Shown here in pieces: positions 1 through 6,316 of a stretch of DNA of 36,393 nucleotides. The stretch comes from CAWBLP01 sp963789495 (GTDB taxonomy: Bacteria > Pseudomonadota > Alphaproteobacteria > Acetobacterales > Acetobacteraceae). The notes below the pieces were generated by a model. The model did not search any database and was not told the origin of the DNA. It saw only the letters and a program-made list of their open reading frames with translations. Location of the stretch: positions 1-36,393 of the forward strand of contig CAWBLP010000016.1 in assembly GCA_963789495.1 (NCBI GenBank). The letters run 5' to 3'. Positions within the stretch are counted from its first letter, which is position 1. Every line of letters starts with the position of its first letter. Made by a program: the position numbers and the translations under genes.

Positions 1-254
1 TCGGCGTGAAGCTGTTTGACCGTTCGTCTCTGCTTGCGGGATTTGCCGGCTTCCGCCTTCAGCCAGAGCGACAGCTTGTCCGCATAGCGGGCCAGCTTGC
101 TCGGCCGATCAGGAACTCTGAACTTCGGTTCCACCGCGCCCGATCGGAGGTATCTGCGGATCGTGTTCCGCGACAGTCCGGTGCGCCTCGATATCCCCCG
201 GATCGAGATCCCCTCCCGGAACGCCCAGCGTCGGATGACGCCCAACAATGCCAT
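1..254 (-). CDS. istA: IstA transposase, N-terminal part (IS21 family), partial at window edge
   Basis: Reading the minus strand from ATG at 252-254 gives an open frame of 84 codons to the window edge, beginning MALLGVIRRWAFREG. It continues with a helix-turn-helix segment (SRRTGLSRNTIRRYLRSG) and then a basic linker (KSRKQRRTVKQLH). In IS21 elements IstA is the DDE transposase that works with the AAA+ helper IstB; the N-terminal HTH binds the terminal repeats, two of which lie just upstream at 307-359. The catalytic core is not in the window. The family call rests on the HTH sequence, the position relative to the end and the repeats. Antisense frames over the same DNA are not convincing. Confidence 0.8.
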   Translation of the reverse strand, partial: MALLGVIRRWAFREGISIRGISRRTGLSRNTIRRYLRSGAVEPKFRVPDRPSKLARYADKLSLWLKAEAGKSRKQRRTVKQLHA

Positions 255-306
255 GTCGATCACTCCATGCACCCCCGCTGATGCCAGCCGGGGCAGGTTC
301 GAACAT

Positions 307-359
307 GGGTCAATTCTCAGTGGAAAATTCCGGCCAACCCGGGTCAGTTCTCAATGGAA
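307..359. repeat. IS21 terminal direct repeats
   Basis: Two near-identical 19-mers, beginning GGGTCAATTCTCAGTGGAA and GGGTCAGTTCTCAATGGAA, sit 34 bp apart immediately upstream of istA. IS21 transposase binding sites are known to be tandem repeats of this kind at each terminus. Confidence 0.7.
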
Positions 360-637
360 CTCAACAGCTGTCCACAGATCGGCTCGGATAGTGTCCGCCG
401 CGTGCAAGGTATGCGTGGCGAAGATGATGAAGCCCCAATGAGCGGCGCAATCCTGCTCGGCCAGGTCGCGCCGAAGCTCACGATGCTGGAGGTGGACTGC
501 CGCCGCTGGGCGTCAGTCGTTTCCGTCTGGTCACGCAGCATCTCCAGGATTCCGATGCATCCACGCAGGTGATTCCCAACGGCCGCGATCAGTCCAGCAG
601 CGATATCGGGCGTGACGGTGGGTGGTGCGGCGCTCAT
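344..637 (-). CDS. hypothetical protein, 3' end overwritten by IS21
   Basis: A 97-codon frame starts at ATG 637, with a good Shine-Dalgarno-like GGGAGGACGAG 6-10 nt upstream. It overlaps the stop of the preceding small gene by ATGA, so the two are probably translationally coupled. The first 50 or so residues look like a soluble helical protein (GLIAAVGNHLRGCIGILEMLRDQTE). The last part and its stop codon fall inside the IS21 terminal repeats, so the native C-terminus has probably been replaced. I do not recognise a family. It belongs to a run of small minus-strand genes (344-1309). Confidence 0.45.
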   Translation of the reverse strand: MSAAPPTVTPDIAAGLIAAVGNHLRGCIGILEMLRDQTETTDAQRRQSTSSIVSFGATWPSRIAPLIGASSSSPRIPCTRRTLSEPICGQLLSSIEN

Positions 638-798
638 GCGTACTCGTCCTCCCTCACGAACGGACCCGACCCTGGCAGCCTCGGCGGTGGTGGCCGTCTG
701 CCGCCCGGCAGATCGTGGTCATCGTCACCGGGACAGATCGTCGCCACCGTCGGGGTCCATGGCTCAGCGCCGGCTAACCTAGTCTGCTGGTGTGGCAT
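634..798 (-). CDS. small hypothetical protein (54 aa)
   Basis: An ATG at 796-798 opens a 54-codon frame (MPHQQTRLAGAEPW...) ending at TGA 634-636. That stop overlaps the ATG of the next gene by the 4-nt ATGA arrangement. The product is rich in proline, arginine and aspartate (GDDDHDLPGGRRPPPPRL) and ends FVREDEYA; no domain is recognisable. A GAGGT lies directly against the ATG, so the ribosome site is poorly spaced. The start overlap and codon composition support a real gene in the same transcript as its neighbours, but the short length keeps confidence modest. Confidence 0.4.
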   Translation of the reverse strand: MPHQQTRLAGAEPWTPTVATICPGDDDHDLPGGRRPPPPRLPGSGPFVREDEYA

Positions 799-865
799 AC
801 CTCGCAAACACGCAACGCGGCCCCTGTGTCTGTCATTATCAGGCTAACCCATAGATGCTGCGCCA

Positions 866-1159
866 TCAGGGTGCCTCCGCTGGCCAGAGGGATCGGCGCA
901 GCGTCGGGTTGCTGACCAGATCGGTGGCGAGACTGTGCATGAACGCGGGTGCAGTCATGTAGCCCCGTCGTGTCGCGACAAGCGTTGCCTTCGCGTAGAT
1001 CCCGGCCGCAGTTTTCGCGCGCATTTTGCTGATATGGTTCAGCACGCGGCGTGCATCGGCCTCTTTCGCTTTCCATTCGCAGCGTGCCGCATCGAATGTC
1101 GGATTTCCAACGAACGGCGCCGCCTGAGTGCGGGCCTCTCGTTGGATCGCCGCCGCCAT
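866..1159 (-). CDS. hypothetical protein, possibly missing its 5' end
   Basis: The 97-aa frame from ATG 1159 gives MAAAIQREARTQAAPFV... and ends MHSLATDLVSNPTLRRSLWPAEAP. The same frame stays open upstream to a TGA at 1310-1312 and still looks coding there (HPDAELLRAVALFLDLEAM). There is no ATG, GTG or TTG in that extension, so the native start may have been lost to a deletion or frameshift. The amphipathic helix ahead of Met1159 resembles the leading helix of many small accessory-region proteins, but I cannot assign a family. It is followed after 67 bp by two more small genes on the same strand. Confidence 0.45.
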   Translation of the reverse strand: MAAAIQREARTQAAPFVGNPTFDAARCEWKAKEADARRVLNHISKMRAKTAAGIYAKATLVATRRGYMTAPAFMHSLATDLVSNPTLRRSLWPAEAP

Positions 1160-1352
1160 GGCCTCGAGGTCGAGGAAGAGTGCGACGGCACGCAGCAGCT
1201 CTGCATCAGGGTGCTGCTGCGTTGTCTCCGGCGGGGAACCGCTGCCATCGGCGATGGCGCGGAACTGGTTCAGCGTGGCGGCAAAGTTCGGGTGTTCGTC
1301 GCGTGCGGGTCACGGGCAGTGGCGTGGGAGGCGGCTGAGTTCTCGGCACCAG

Positions 1353-1400
1353 AAGTATTCCAAACGGAAAGGTCGCCGTTTGGAATACTTTCGGCGACCT
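1353..1400. promoter_or_regulatory. two mutually exclusive hairpins
   Basis: A perfect 15-bp inverted repeat (AAGTATTCCAAACGG at 1353-1367, its complement at 1376-1390) has an 8-nt loop. A second perfect 9-bp pair (AGGTCGCCG 1370-1378 with CGGCGACCT 1392-1400) uses the loop and right arm of the first, so both cannot form together in one RNA. The site lies upstream of the minus-strand small genes. It could be an attenuator-like switch, an operator or a terminator. Confidence 0.55.
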
Positions 1401-1412
1401 CTCCCTGGCTCA

Positions 1413-1426
1413 GCGCAAATTTGCGC
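1413..1426. promoter_or_regulatory. 14-bp perfect palindrome with AT-rich centre
   Basis: GCGCAAATTTGCGC is fully self-complementary and lies 12 bp beyond the paired hairpins. It is embedded in a further imperfect dyad (CCTGGC...GCCAGG). The GC arms with an AAATTT core suit a dimeric repressor or partition-protein site better than a terminator. Function is inferred only. Confidence 0.45.
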
Positions 1427-1497
1427 CAGGGTCGCTCTTTCTATCGCCGCTAGATTGTACCGGCGCCGGGACAGTTCAGGAAGACTTGCTCACACTA

Positions 1498-1830
1498 CTA
1501 CGGCATTTCGGCACGTCTGGTAATTAGGTCCTTCCCATCCGTCAGGTGCGAGGACTTCTCCTTCCGCTCTCCGTGATCCAGGTTAGCCAGATTTGCCGAG
1601 ACGACGGAAGGGTTCCCAACATTCAGTAGTTTTGCATGGGTAAGCCAGACCGACGTGGAGCCGCTTTCCAGGCCAACTCGCGCCAAGTCGGGCGCTCGTT
1701 TCCTGATCAGCCAGACGATGGCGGCGGGTTCCGACTCCACCTTGCCTTCAAACACACGCGTTCCGTCCTGGTCCAGGATACAGACGCTGGTTTCCTTCAG
1801 GGACACGTCCAGCCCGGCAAACGTTCCCAT
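1498..1830 (-). pseudogene. IS110-family transposase, N-terminal remnant
   Basis: From ATG 1830, preceded by GGGGAGAGTGACC, the protein reads MGTFAGLDVSLKETSVCILD and continues through ESGSTSVWLTHA. This is the RuvC-like N-terminal DEDD domain of an IS110 transposase, with the first catalytic Asp in GLDVS and the Glu in LESGS. After WLTHA the match stops and about 45 unrelated residues follow to the stop at 1498, so the remaining DEDD residues and the serine transposase domain are missing. An ATG 14 codons upstream (1872) has no ribosome site. The unrelated tail may be element 3' DNA joined by an internal deletion. Confidence 0.75.
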
Positions 1831-1946
1831 GGTCACTCTCCCCTGGTTCGAGACCGAGGCCAGTTCTACCAACCGAGGGGAGAGCCATCGCGATTAGCCC
1901 ATGTAAAAGCGAGGGAAATTCGCCTGCGCACGGAGTTGCGCCCCGG

Positions 1947-2297
1947 ATGGACGCCAGGGCGATGATGGTCCACCTGTCGCACCACGCGAAGATGCGCGAG
2001 GGTTGCGTCTTTCCGGACGATCTCATCGCGGCAATCGCCAACAAGGCGGCCTGGGCGCTGTCGCGCGTCTGTCCCGGACACGCGATGGAACTACCAGGCT
2101 CGAGCGGCGAGGTCCTGAAGGCGAGTGGGCTGAGTGGTCGGAACCGAAGCGCGGCCACCGCCCACTACCCAGGGAAGTCGCCCGAGTGTCCCGATGCCGG
2201 CCGCTGCCCGGAGCGCCAGTCCGCCTCGGTCCGCGTCAGTGCGTGCACCATGCTCGGACCGGTCTCGGGTGGGCCGTCAAACGTGATGAAGGCATGA
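1947..2297 (+). CDS. orphan coding remnant, unknown
   Basis: From ATG 1947 the first 55 or so codons look coding in composition (MVHLSHHAKMREGCVFPDDL, then KAAWALSRVCPGHAMELPG). After about 2110 the frame becomes low-complexity, and past 2165 it lies antisense to the next gene. I read it as the surviving piece of a gene whose upstream part was lost at the IS110 remnant next door. I do not recognise the family. The phrase HAMELPG with a His/Cys/Met-rich start is distinctive enough to search. Confidence 0.3.
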   Translation: MDARAMMVHLSHHAKMREGCVFPDDLIAAIANKAAWALSRVCPGHAMELPGSSGEVLKASGLSGRNRSAATAHYPGKSPECPDAGRCPERQSASVRVSACTMLGPVSGGPSNVMKA

Positions 2298-2692
2298 ATG
2301 CCGGCGGTCGCCGGGTCGACATTCCGTCGAAATACCACCGTCTGGGGGCACAGATGATCGCGGCCGAACAGTTCCGGCGCGCTATACGTCAGCAGGCCGT
2401 CGATCATCGTCGCCGGATGTTCGCTCCCGGCCTCGGTGGCATCCGCAGGCAGCTTTGCCGCTGTCAGAGGATAATTCCCCCGGAAGCGGACATCCTCCAC
2501 CACCAGGTGGTCCCCGTGCCAGCGCGGGTGGATCACCCGGGTCTCGAATCCGTCGGCGGCGACGAAATACATCCCGGCGACATCGTTCGGATTGACAACC
2601 TGCGGGACAGTCGCGGGCTGGGCATGAGCGGCCCCGTGCAGCAGGGCGAGGAGGGCGCCGGTCAGTGCGGCGCAGCGGAACTGGCGATGCAT
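2165..2692 (-). CDS. secreted hypothetical protein (175 aa)
   Basis: The start at ATG 2692 is chosen because it is preceded by CCGGAGAG and begins a classical signal peptide: MHRQFRCAALTGALLALLHG followed by AAHA|QPAT, a good signal-peptidase I site. A longer frame to 2905 exists but its N-terminal extension is basic non-coding-like sequence. The mature protein has no recognised domain. It is rich in aromatic and charged beta-strand-like segments (MYFVAADGFETRVIHPRWHG) and has one Cys near the middle. It is divergent from the winged-helix regulator at 2887, and the shared 194-bp intergenic region may control both. Confidence 0.65.
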   Translation of the reverse strand: MHRQFRCAALTGALLALLHGAAHAQPATVPQVVNPNDVAGMYFVAADGFETRVIHPRWHGDHLVVEDVRFRGNYPLTAAKLPADATEAGSEHPATMIDGLLTYSAPELFGRDHLCPQTVVFRRNVDPATAGIHAFITFDGPPETGPSMVHALTRTEADWRSGQRPASGHSGDFPG

Positions 2693-2792
2693 GGCTTGCT
2701 CTCCGGAGATCGGCTGGCCTCCCGCCAGCCAGGGTCGAAAAGGTGCGCGCCATGCAGACCACGCCCCCCGCGTCCCTCGCCTGAGATCGCTA

Positions 2793-2811
2793 TGCAATTT
2801 CGCTGCAATTT
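2793..2811. promoter_or_regulatory. 11-bp-spaced direct repeats, likely winged-helix operator
   Basis: TGCAATTT occurs at 2793-2800 and again at 2804-2811, an 11-bp repeat period. OmpR/PhoB-type winged-helix proteins bind exactly such head-to-tail half-sites one helical turn apart. The repeats lie 76-94 nt before the start of a gene encoding a DNA-binding domain of that class and about 100 nt before the divergent secreted gene. Autoregulation is inferred. Confidence 0.45.
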
Positions 2812-2886
2812 GGCAGAATTCGAACTTGCATCGTCGGTCGATCCGGCGCCGATGACCGGTCGCAGCATAAATCACCGAGGCGCGAC

Positions 2887-4443
2887 ATGGACCTTGCCAA
2901 GGCAACGGGCATCTATCGGTTTGACGGCTTCACACTCGACCTCGATCGCGGTGTGTTACTCTCGTCCGCTGGCGACGAGCTGTCGCTCCGCCGTAAATCC
3001 TTCGATCTGCTCTGCACGCTTGTGGCCAATGCTGGTCGGCTGCTGGACCGCGATACGTTGAACCAGGCGATCTGGTCCGACGTCATTGTCACCGATGACG
3101 CGATCACCCAGTGTGTTCGGGACGCCCGGTTGGCGCTCGGCGATACCGCACAGAGTATCATCAGGACAGTGCCGCGCCGCGGCTACGTCTTTGCCGCAAA
3201 GGTGGCCAGGGCGACCAATCCACCCTTGACTCAGTTGGCCACGCCGGCAATTCCGCTCCCGGACAAACCCTCGATCGCCGTCCTGCCATTCCAGAACCTA
3301 AGCGGCGATCCCGAGCAGGAATACTTTGCCGATGGCGTCGTCGAGGACATCACCACCGCCCTTTCACGCACGGGGTGGCTGTTCGTCATCGCCCGGAATT
3401 CAAGTTTCGTCTACAAGGGCAAATCACCCGATATCCGCGCCGTCGGCCGCGAACTCGGCGTGCGGTATGTGCTGGAAGGCAGCATCCGCAAATCCGCCCA
3501 GCGGGTCCGCATCACCTGCCAATTGATTGAGGCAGCGACCGGCGGTCATGTCTGGGCCGAGCGCTTTGATGGCGAAATGCAAGACATTTTCGATTTGCAG
3601 GACCACATCACCGCAGCCGTCGTCGGCGCGGTCGAGCCGAACCTTAAGCGTGCCGAAATCGCGCGGGCCAGCGCGAAGCCGACCGAGCGGCTCGACGCTT
3701 ACGATCTGTACTTGCGCGCCTGGCCTCATCTCAACTCGAGCGGGCGCGAAGCCTCGGATACTGCGGTTACTCTGCTCCGACAGGCGCTGGAGATCGATCC
3801 GACCTATGTGCGCGCGAAGGCTCTCCTGGCGAGCACGTTTGCCACGCGCAACGCGCAGCAATTCGAGGCACCTGGCGACCAAGCGATGGGATTGGCGCTG
3901 GCATACGAAATACTGGATACTGGCACTGACGACCCTGAAGCACTGTGCCGCGTCGGCCACACGCTTTCACAGCTGTCGGGTGACTACCCTACCGCGTTCA
4001 TGGCGCTTAATCGGGCACTGCACCTCCACCCCAATTCCGTTCAGGTTTTGAACCGACTGGCGTGGGTGCATTGCCACGCGAACGATCCTGAACCTGCCGT
4101 CCCGCTTTGGGAGCGGGCGATACGATTAAGTCCCTTGGACCCTGCAATAGGCGCGATGCATCTCGGGATCGGAACCGCGCACCTCATGGTGGAGCGCAAC
4201 GTCGAGGCGCTCCCATTCCTGCAACGCGCCGTGCAGGAATCACCGAGGTTCTTGTCAGCGCATCGAATGCTGCTCCTCGGCCTGGTGCGCCTCAGCCGGC
4301 TGGAGGAGGCACGCGCCGCCGCGACGCGGTTGCTGGCGATCAGGCCCGACTATCGCATCGGCCCCGCGCCAACCTACCGTTTCACGGTTGCGTTCTGGGA
4401 AGACCGACGCCAAGCGGAGCTGGCCGCAGGCCTTCCCGAATGA
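2887..4443 (+). CDS. winged-helix / TolB-like / TPR transcriptional regulator
   Basis: This 518-aa protein has three parts. Residues about 5-105 form an OmpR/CadC-type winged-helix DNA-binding domain (LRRKSFDLLCTLVANAGRLL, then VVRD-like and RTVPRRGYVFAAK). Residues about 125-240 form a TolB-like N-terminal domain with its hallmark PSIAVLPFQNLSGDPEQEYF and YVLEGSIRKS. From about 265 to the end there are tetratricopeptide repeats. Proteins of this design are cytoplasmic regulators found widely in alphaproteobacteria, often beside cyclases; ligands are mostly unknown. There is no receiver domain and no membrane segment. It is divergent from a secreted protein, with a candidate operator between them. 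Confidence 0.85.
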   Translation: MDLAKATGIYRFDGFTLDLDRGVLLSSAGDELSLRRKSFDLLCTLVANAGRLLDRDTLNQAIWSDVIVTDDAITQCVRDARLALGDTAQSIIRTVPRRGYVFAAKVARATNPPLTQLATPAIPLPDKPSIAVLPFQNLSGDPEQEYFADGVVEDITTALSRTGWLFVIARNSSFVYKGKSPDIRAVGRELGVRYVLEGSIRKSAQRVRITCQLIEAATGGHVWAERFDGEMQDIFDLQDHITAAVVGAVEPNLKRAEIARASAKPTERLDAYDLYLRAWPHLNSSGREASDTAVTLLRQALEIDPTYVRAKALLASTFATRNAQQFEAPGDQAMGLALAYEILDTGTDDPEALCRVGHTLSQLSGDYPTAFMALNRALHLHPNSVQVLNRLAWVHCHANDPEPAVPLWERAIRLSPLDPAIGAMHLGIGTAHLMVERNVEALPFLQRAVQESPRFLSAHRMLLLGLVRLSRLEEARAAATRLLAIRPDYRIGPAPTYRFTVAFWEDRRQAELAAGLPE

Positions 4444-4807
4444 GATGACCACAAATTCACGTCGTGCGCGCCGGTGGAGAGGCCGATTTCCGATTGTTAG
4501 GTCTATCCATTGAGTGCGCTCATCGCGGTTGTGTCCTATCGGGCGTGCTGACGCGCCGTCCCCCCACGGCATAAGCTCCCCCACCGCGGCCCCTCCAGGA
4601 GCAACACGGACCCAGATCTCGCACGGACGATAAACCGGATTGGACTAAACCGCTTCGCGGTAGTTCTTCGATCCGATCTACATATTCCCAATCCGAGAGG
4701 GTTCGTTTGTTGGCAACAACCGACGACCTGTCGCTGGTCTGACAACTCCATCGCGTGACGATGCGGCGGCGCCAAGTGGCGCCGTTCATTTCGCACAGGA
4801 GCCGCCG
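4444..4807. other. intergenic region upstream of truncated recombinase
   Basis: No convincing gene is seen in either strand. Near its right end, 4770-4785, there is a short hairpin (GGCGCC-AAGT-GGCGCC) 20 or so bases before the recombinase start. It may be part of the terminus of the IS91-type element to which that recombinase probably belonged. Frames on the minus strand here are arginine-rich shadows. Confidence 0.4.
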
Positions 4808-5557
4808 ATGAGCCCGCTTCGCCATCGCATGATTGAGGACATGCAAATCCGCAACCTGACCCTGAACACACAGCGCGTGTATGTTGAGCAGGTCGTTCGG
4901 TTCGCCCGCCACTTTCGCAAGTCGCCTGACCATCTGGGGCCAGCCGAGATCCGGACCTACCTGCTCTACCTGGCCAATGAGAAGCGTCTCGCTGCCAGTT
5001 CGATCATTGTCGCAGTCTCCGCCTTACGGTTTTTCTATACCGTCACGCTCAAGCGTCCCTGGGCTGTTGAGGACGACATCCCTGCTGGCAAGCAAGGGAA
5101 GAAGCTGCCGGTGGTGATGAGCCAGGACGAGGTGGCGCACTTCCTGGCCGCCGTGGACAATCTGAAGCACCGCGTGATCCTGACCGTCTGTTATGCGACA
5201 GGCCTGCGGATTTCAGAAGCTGTCCGACTCACCCCCGACGCCATCGACAGCCAGCGTATGGTCATCCGGGTCGAGCAAGGCAAAGGCCGCAAAGACCGCT
5301 ATGTCATGCTGCCGCCCAGACTCCTCGAGATGCTCAGGTGGGGTTGGGCGACACGTCAATGCGCCGACCGACCGCCGGCCTCAGAGCGGTGGTGGTCAAT
5401 GGCCTGCGGGAAAGTTCCTGGCAGGATCGGGCAAACGCTATCGTTGCCAGTCCCGAAGCGGCACCGCCAAAGCCGCCGACGAACTCACCCTGCTCCGCCG
5501 CCACTGGCACTGCCTCCATCGCCTGCTTCATCAAACGCGCGCGGCGCAGCCCCGTAG
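4808..5557 (+). pseudogene. tyrosine recombinase (IS91-associated type), C-terminally truncated
   Basis: The start at ATG 4808 follows CAGGAG. Residues about 5-85 are a SAM-like core-binding domain (MIEDMQIRNLTLNTQRVYVE; ALRFFYTVTLKRPW). Residues about 100-175 are the beginning of the catalytic domain, with the first catalytic Arg in YATGLRISEAVRL and the Lys strand in VEQGKGRKDRYVMLPP. After LLEMLRWGWATR the family match ends at about 5335 and the rest of the frame is unrelated. The HxxR box and the catalytic Tyr are absent, so the protein is almost certainly inactive. This recombinase subfamily normally accompanies IS91-type rolling-circle transposases, but no such transposase is present here, so this is a deletion relic. 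Confidence 0.8.
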
Positions 5558-5721
5558 AGTGCGGGTTCGGGTCATAGGGGTCCGTCCCGCGCACAATCCA
5601 AGGATCGCCTCGCTCCGCGCCGTCACGCCGCTTGAACCGCACCCCGGTGCCCCCCGATACTTCTCTCCCCCCGCGCCGGACCCGCCACGACCGGCGCGCA
5701 GCGCATAACCGGAGATGCACC
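5336..5721. other. no assignable gene
   Basis: The stretch between the break in the recombinase and the pyrophosphatase start reads open in several frames on both strands. None carries a recognisable motif. It may include the end of another gene cut by the same deletion that removed the recombinase C-terminus. A ribosome site for ppa (CCGGAGA) is at 5709-5715. Confidence 0.35.
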
Positions 5722-6264
5722 ATGTTCCTCGACGCAATCCCCATCGGCGAAAACCCGCCGGTGGACGTGAATGTCATCATCGAGGTCGGCGTAGGTGGCG
5801 AGCCGATCAAATACGAGATGCACAAAGCCGCGGGCACGCTGTTCGTGGATCGCTTCCTGTACACGCCGATGCGCTATCCCGGCAATTACGGCTTCGTGCC
5901 GCACACCCTGTCGGATGACGGCGACCCGATCGACGTGCTGGTGGCCAACACCAGGCCGATCATCCCCGGCGCGGTGATCAATGTCCGCCCGGTCGGCGTG
6001 CTCAAAATGGAGGACGACGGCGGCGGCGACGAAAAGATCATCGCGGTGCCGTCTCCCCGGCTTACCCAGCGCTACGTGCACGTGCACAACTACACCGACC
6101 TGCCGCCCATCACGCTGGAGCAGATCCAGCACTTCTTCGAGCACTACAAGGACCTGGAGCCCGGCAAATGGGTTCGCCTGGTCGGCTGGGGCGATGCGGC
6201 CGAAGCCCAAGAGTTCATCGCGCAGGCGATCGAGCGGGCGAAGCAGCAAACCAAGGCCGGGTAA
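5722..6264 (+). CDS. ppa: inorganic pyrophosphatase (family I)
   Basis: A 180-aa cytoplasmic enzyme that hydrolyses pyrophosphate to phosphate, pulling nucleotide- and polymer-forming reactions forward. The start ATG 5722 follows CCGGAGATGCACC; an in-frame ATG 30 codons upstream has no ribosome site and a non-homologous extension. The family signature DGDPIDVLV is at residues 66-74, with its three metal-binding acidic residues present. YPGNYGFVPHT precedes it, and the substrate-binding K/R/Y positions (IKYEM, MRYPGNYG) are seen. The length matches the hexameric bacterial type. It stands alone, 50 bp from a convergent oxidoreductase. Confidence 0.95.
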   Translation: MFLDAIPIGENPPVDVNVIIEVGVGGEPIKYEMHKAAGTLFVDRFLYTPMRYPGNYGFVPHTLSDDGDPIDVLVANTRPIIPGAVINVRPVGVLKMEDDGGGDEKIIAVPSPRLTQRYVHVHNYTDLPPITLEQIQHFFEHYKDLEPGKWVRLVGWGDAAEAQEFIAQAIERAKQQTKAG

Positions 6265-6316
6265 CGCCGCGGCTTGCGGCCTGCCGACGCGCCAATCCGG
6301 CGAATCCGCGGAAACC

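Larger units (their letters stand above)
1..365 (-). mobile_element. IS21-family element, one end, runs off left edge
   Basis: This is one terminus of an IS21-type insertion sequence. It contains the 5' part of an istA reading frame on the minus strand, and outside that the multiple short terminal repeats typical of IS21 ends. Two copies of a 19-bp repeat lie at 307-325 and 341-359, differing at two positions and spaced 34 bp apart. The outer boundary is placed at about 360-370 because repeat-like sequence stops there. The rest of the element, including istB, lies outside the window. Confidence 0.75.

Noticed and set aside
290..305. GGTTCGAAC suggesting a tRNA T-arm
   Set aside because: It lies inside the IS21 end; no acceptor stem, anticodon arm or CCA can be placed around it.
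5334..5864. Minus-strand frame beside ppa as a real gene
   Set aside because: Half of it is antisense to ppa; the remainder has some coding-like character but no start, ribosome site or recognisable motif.
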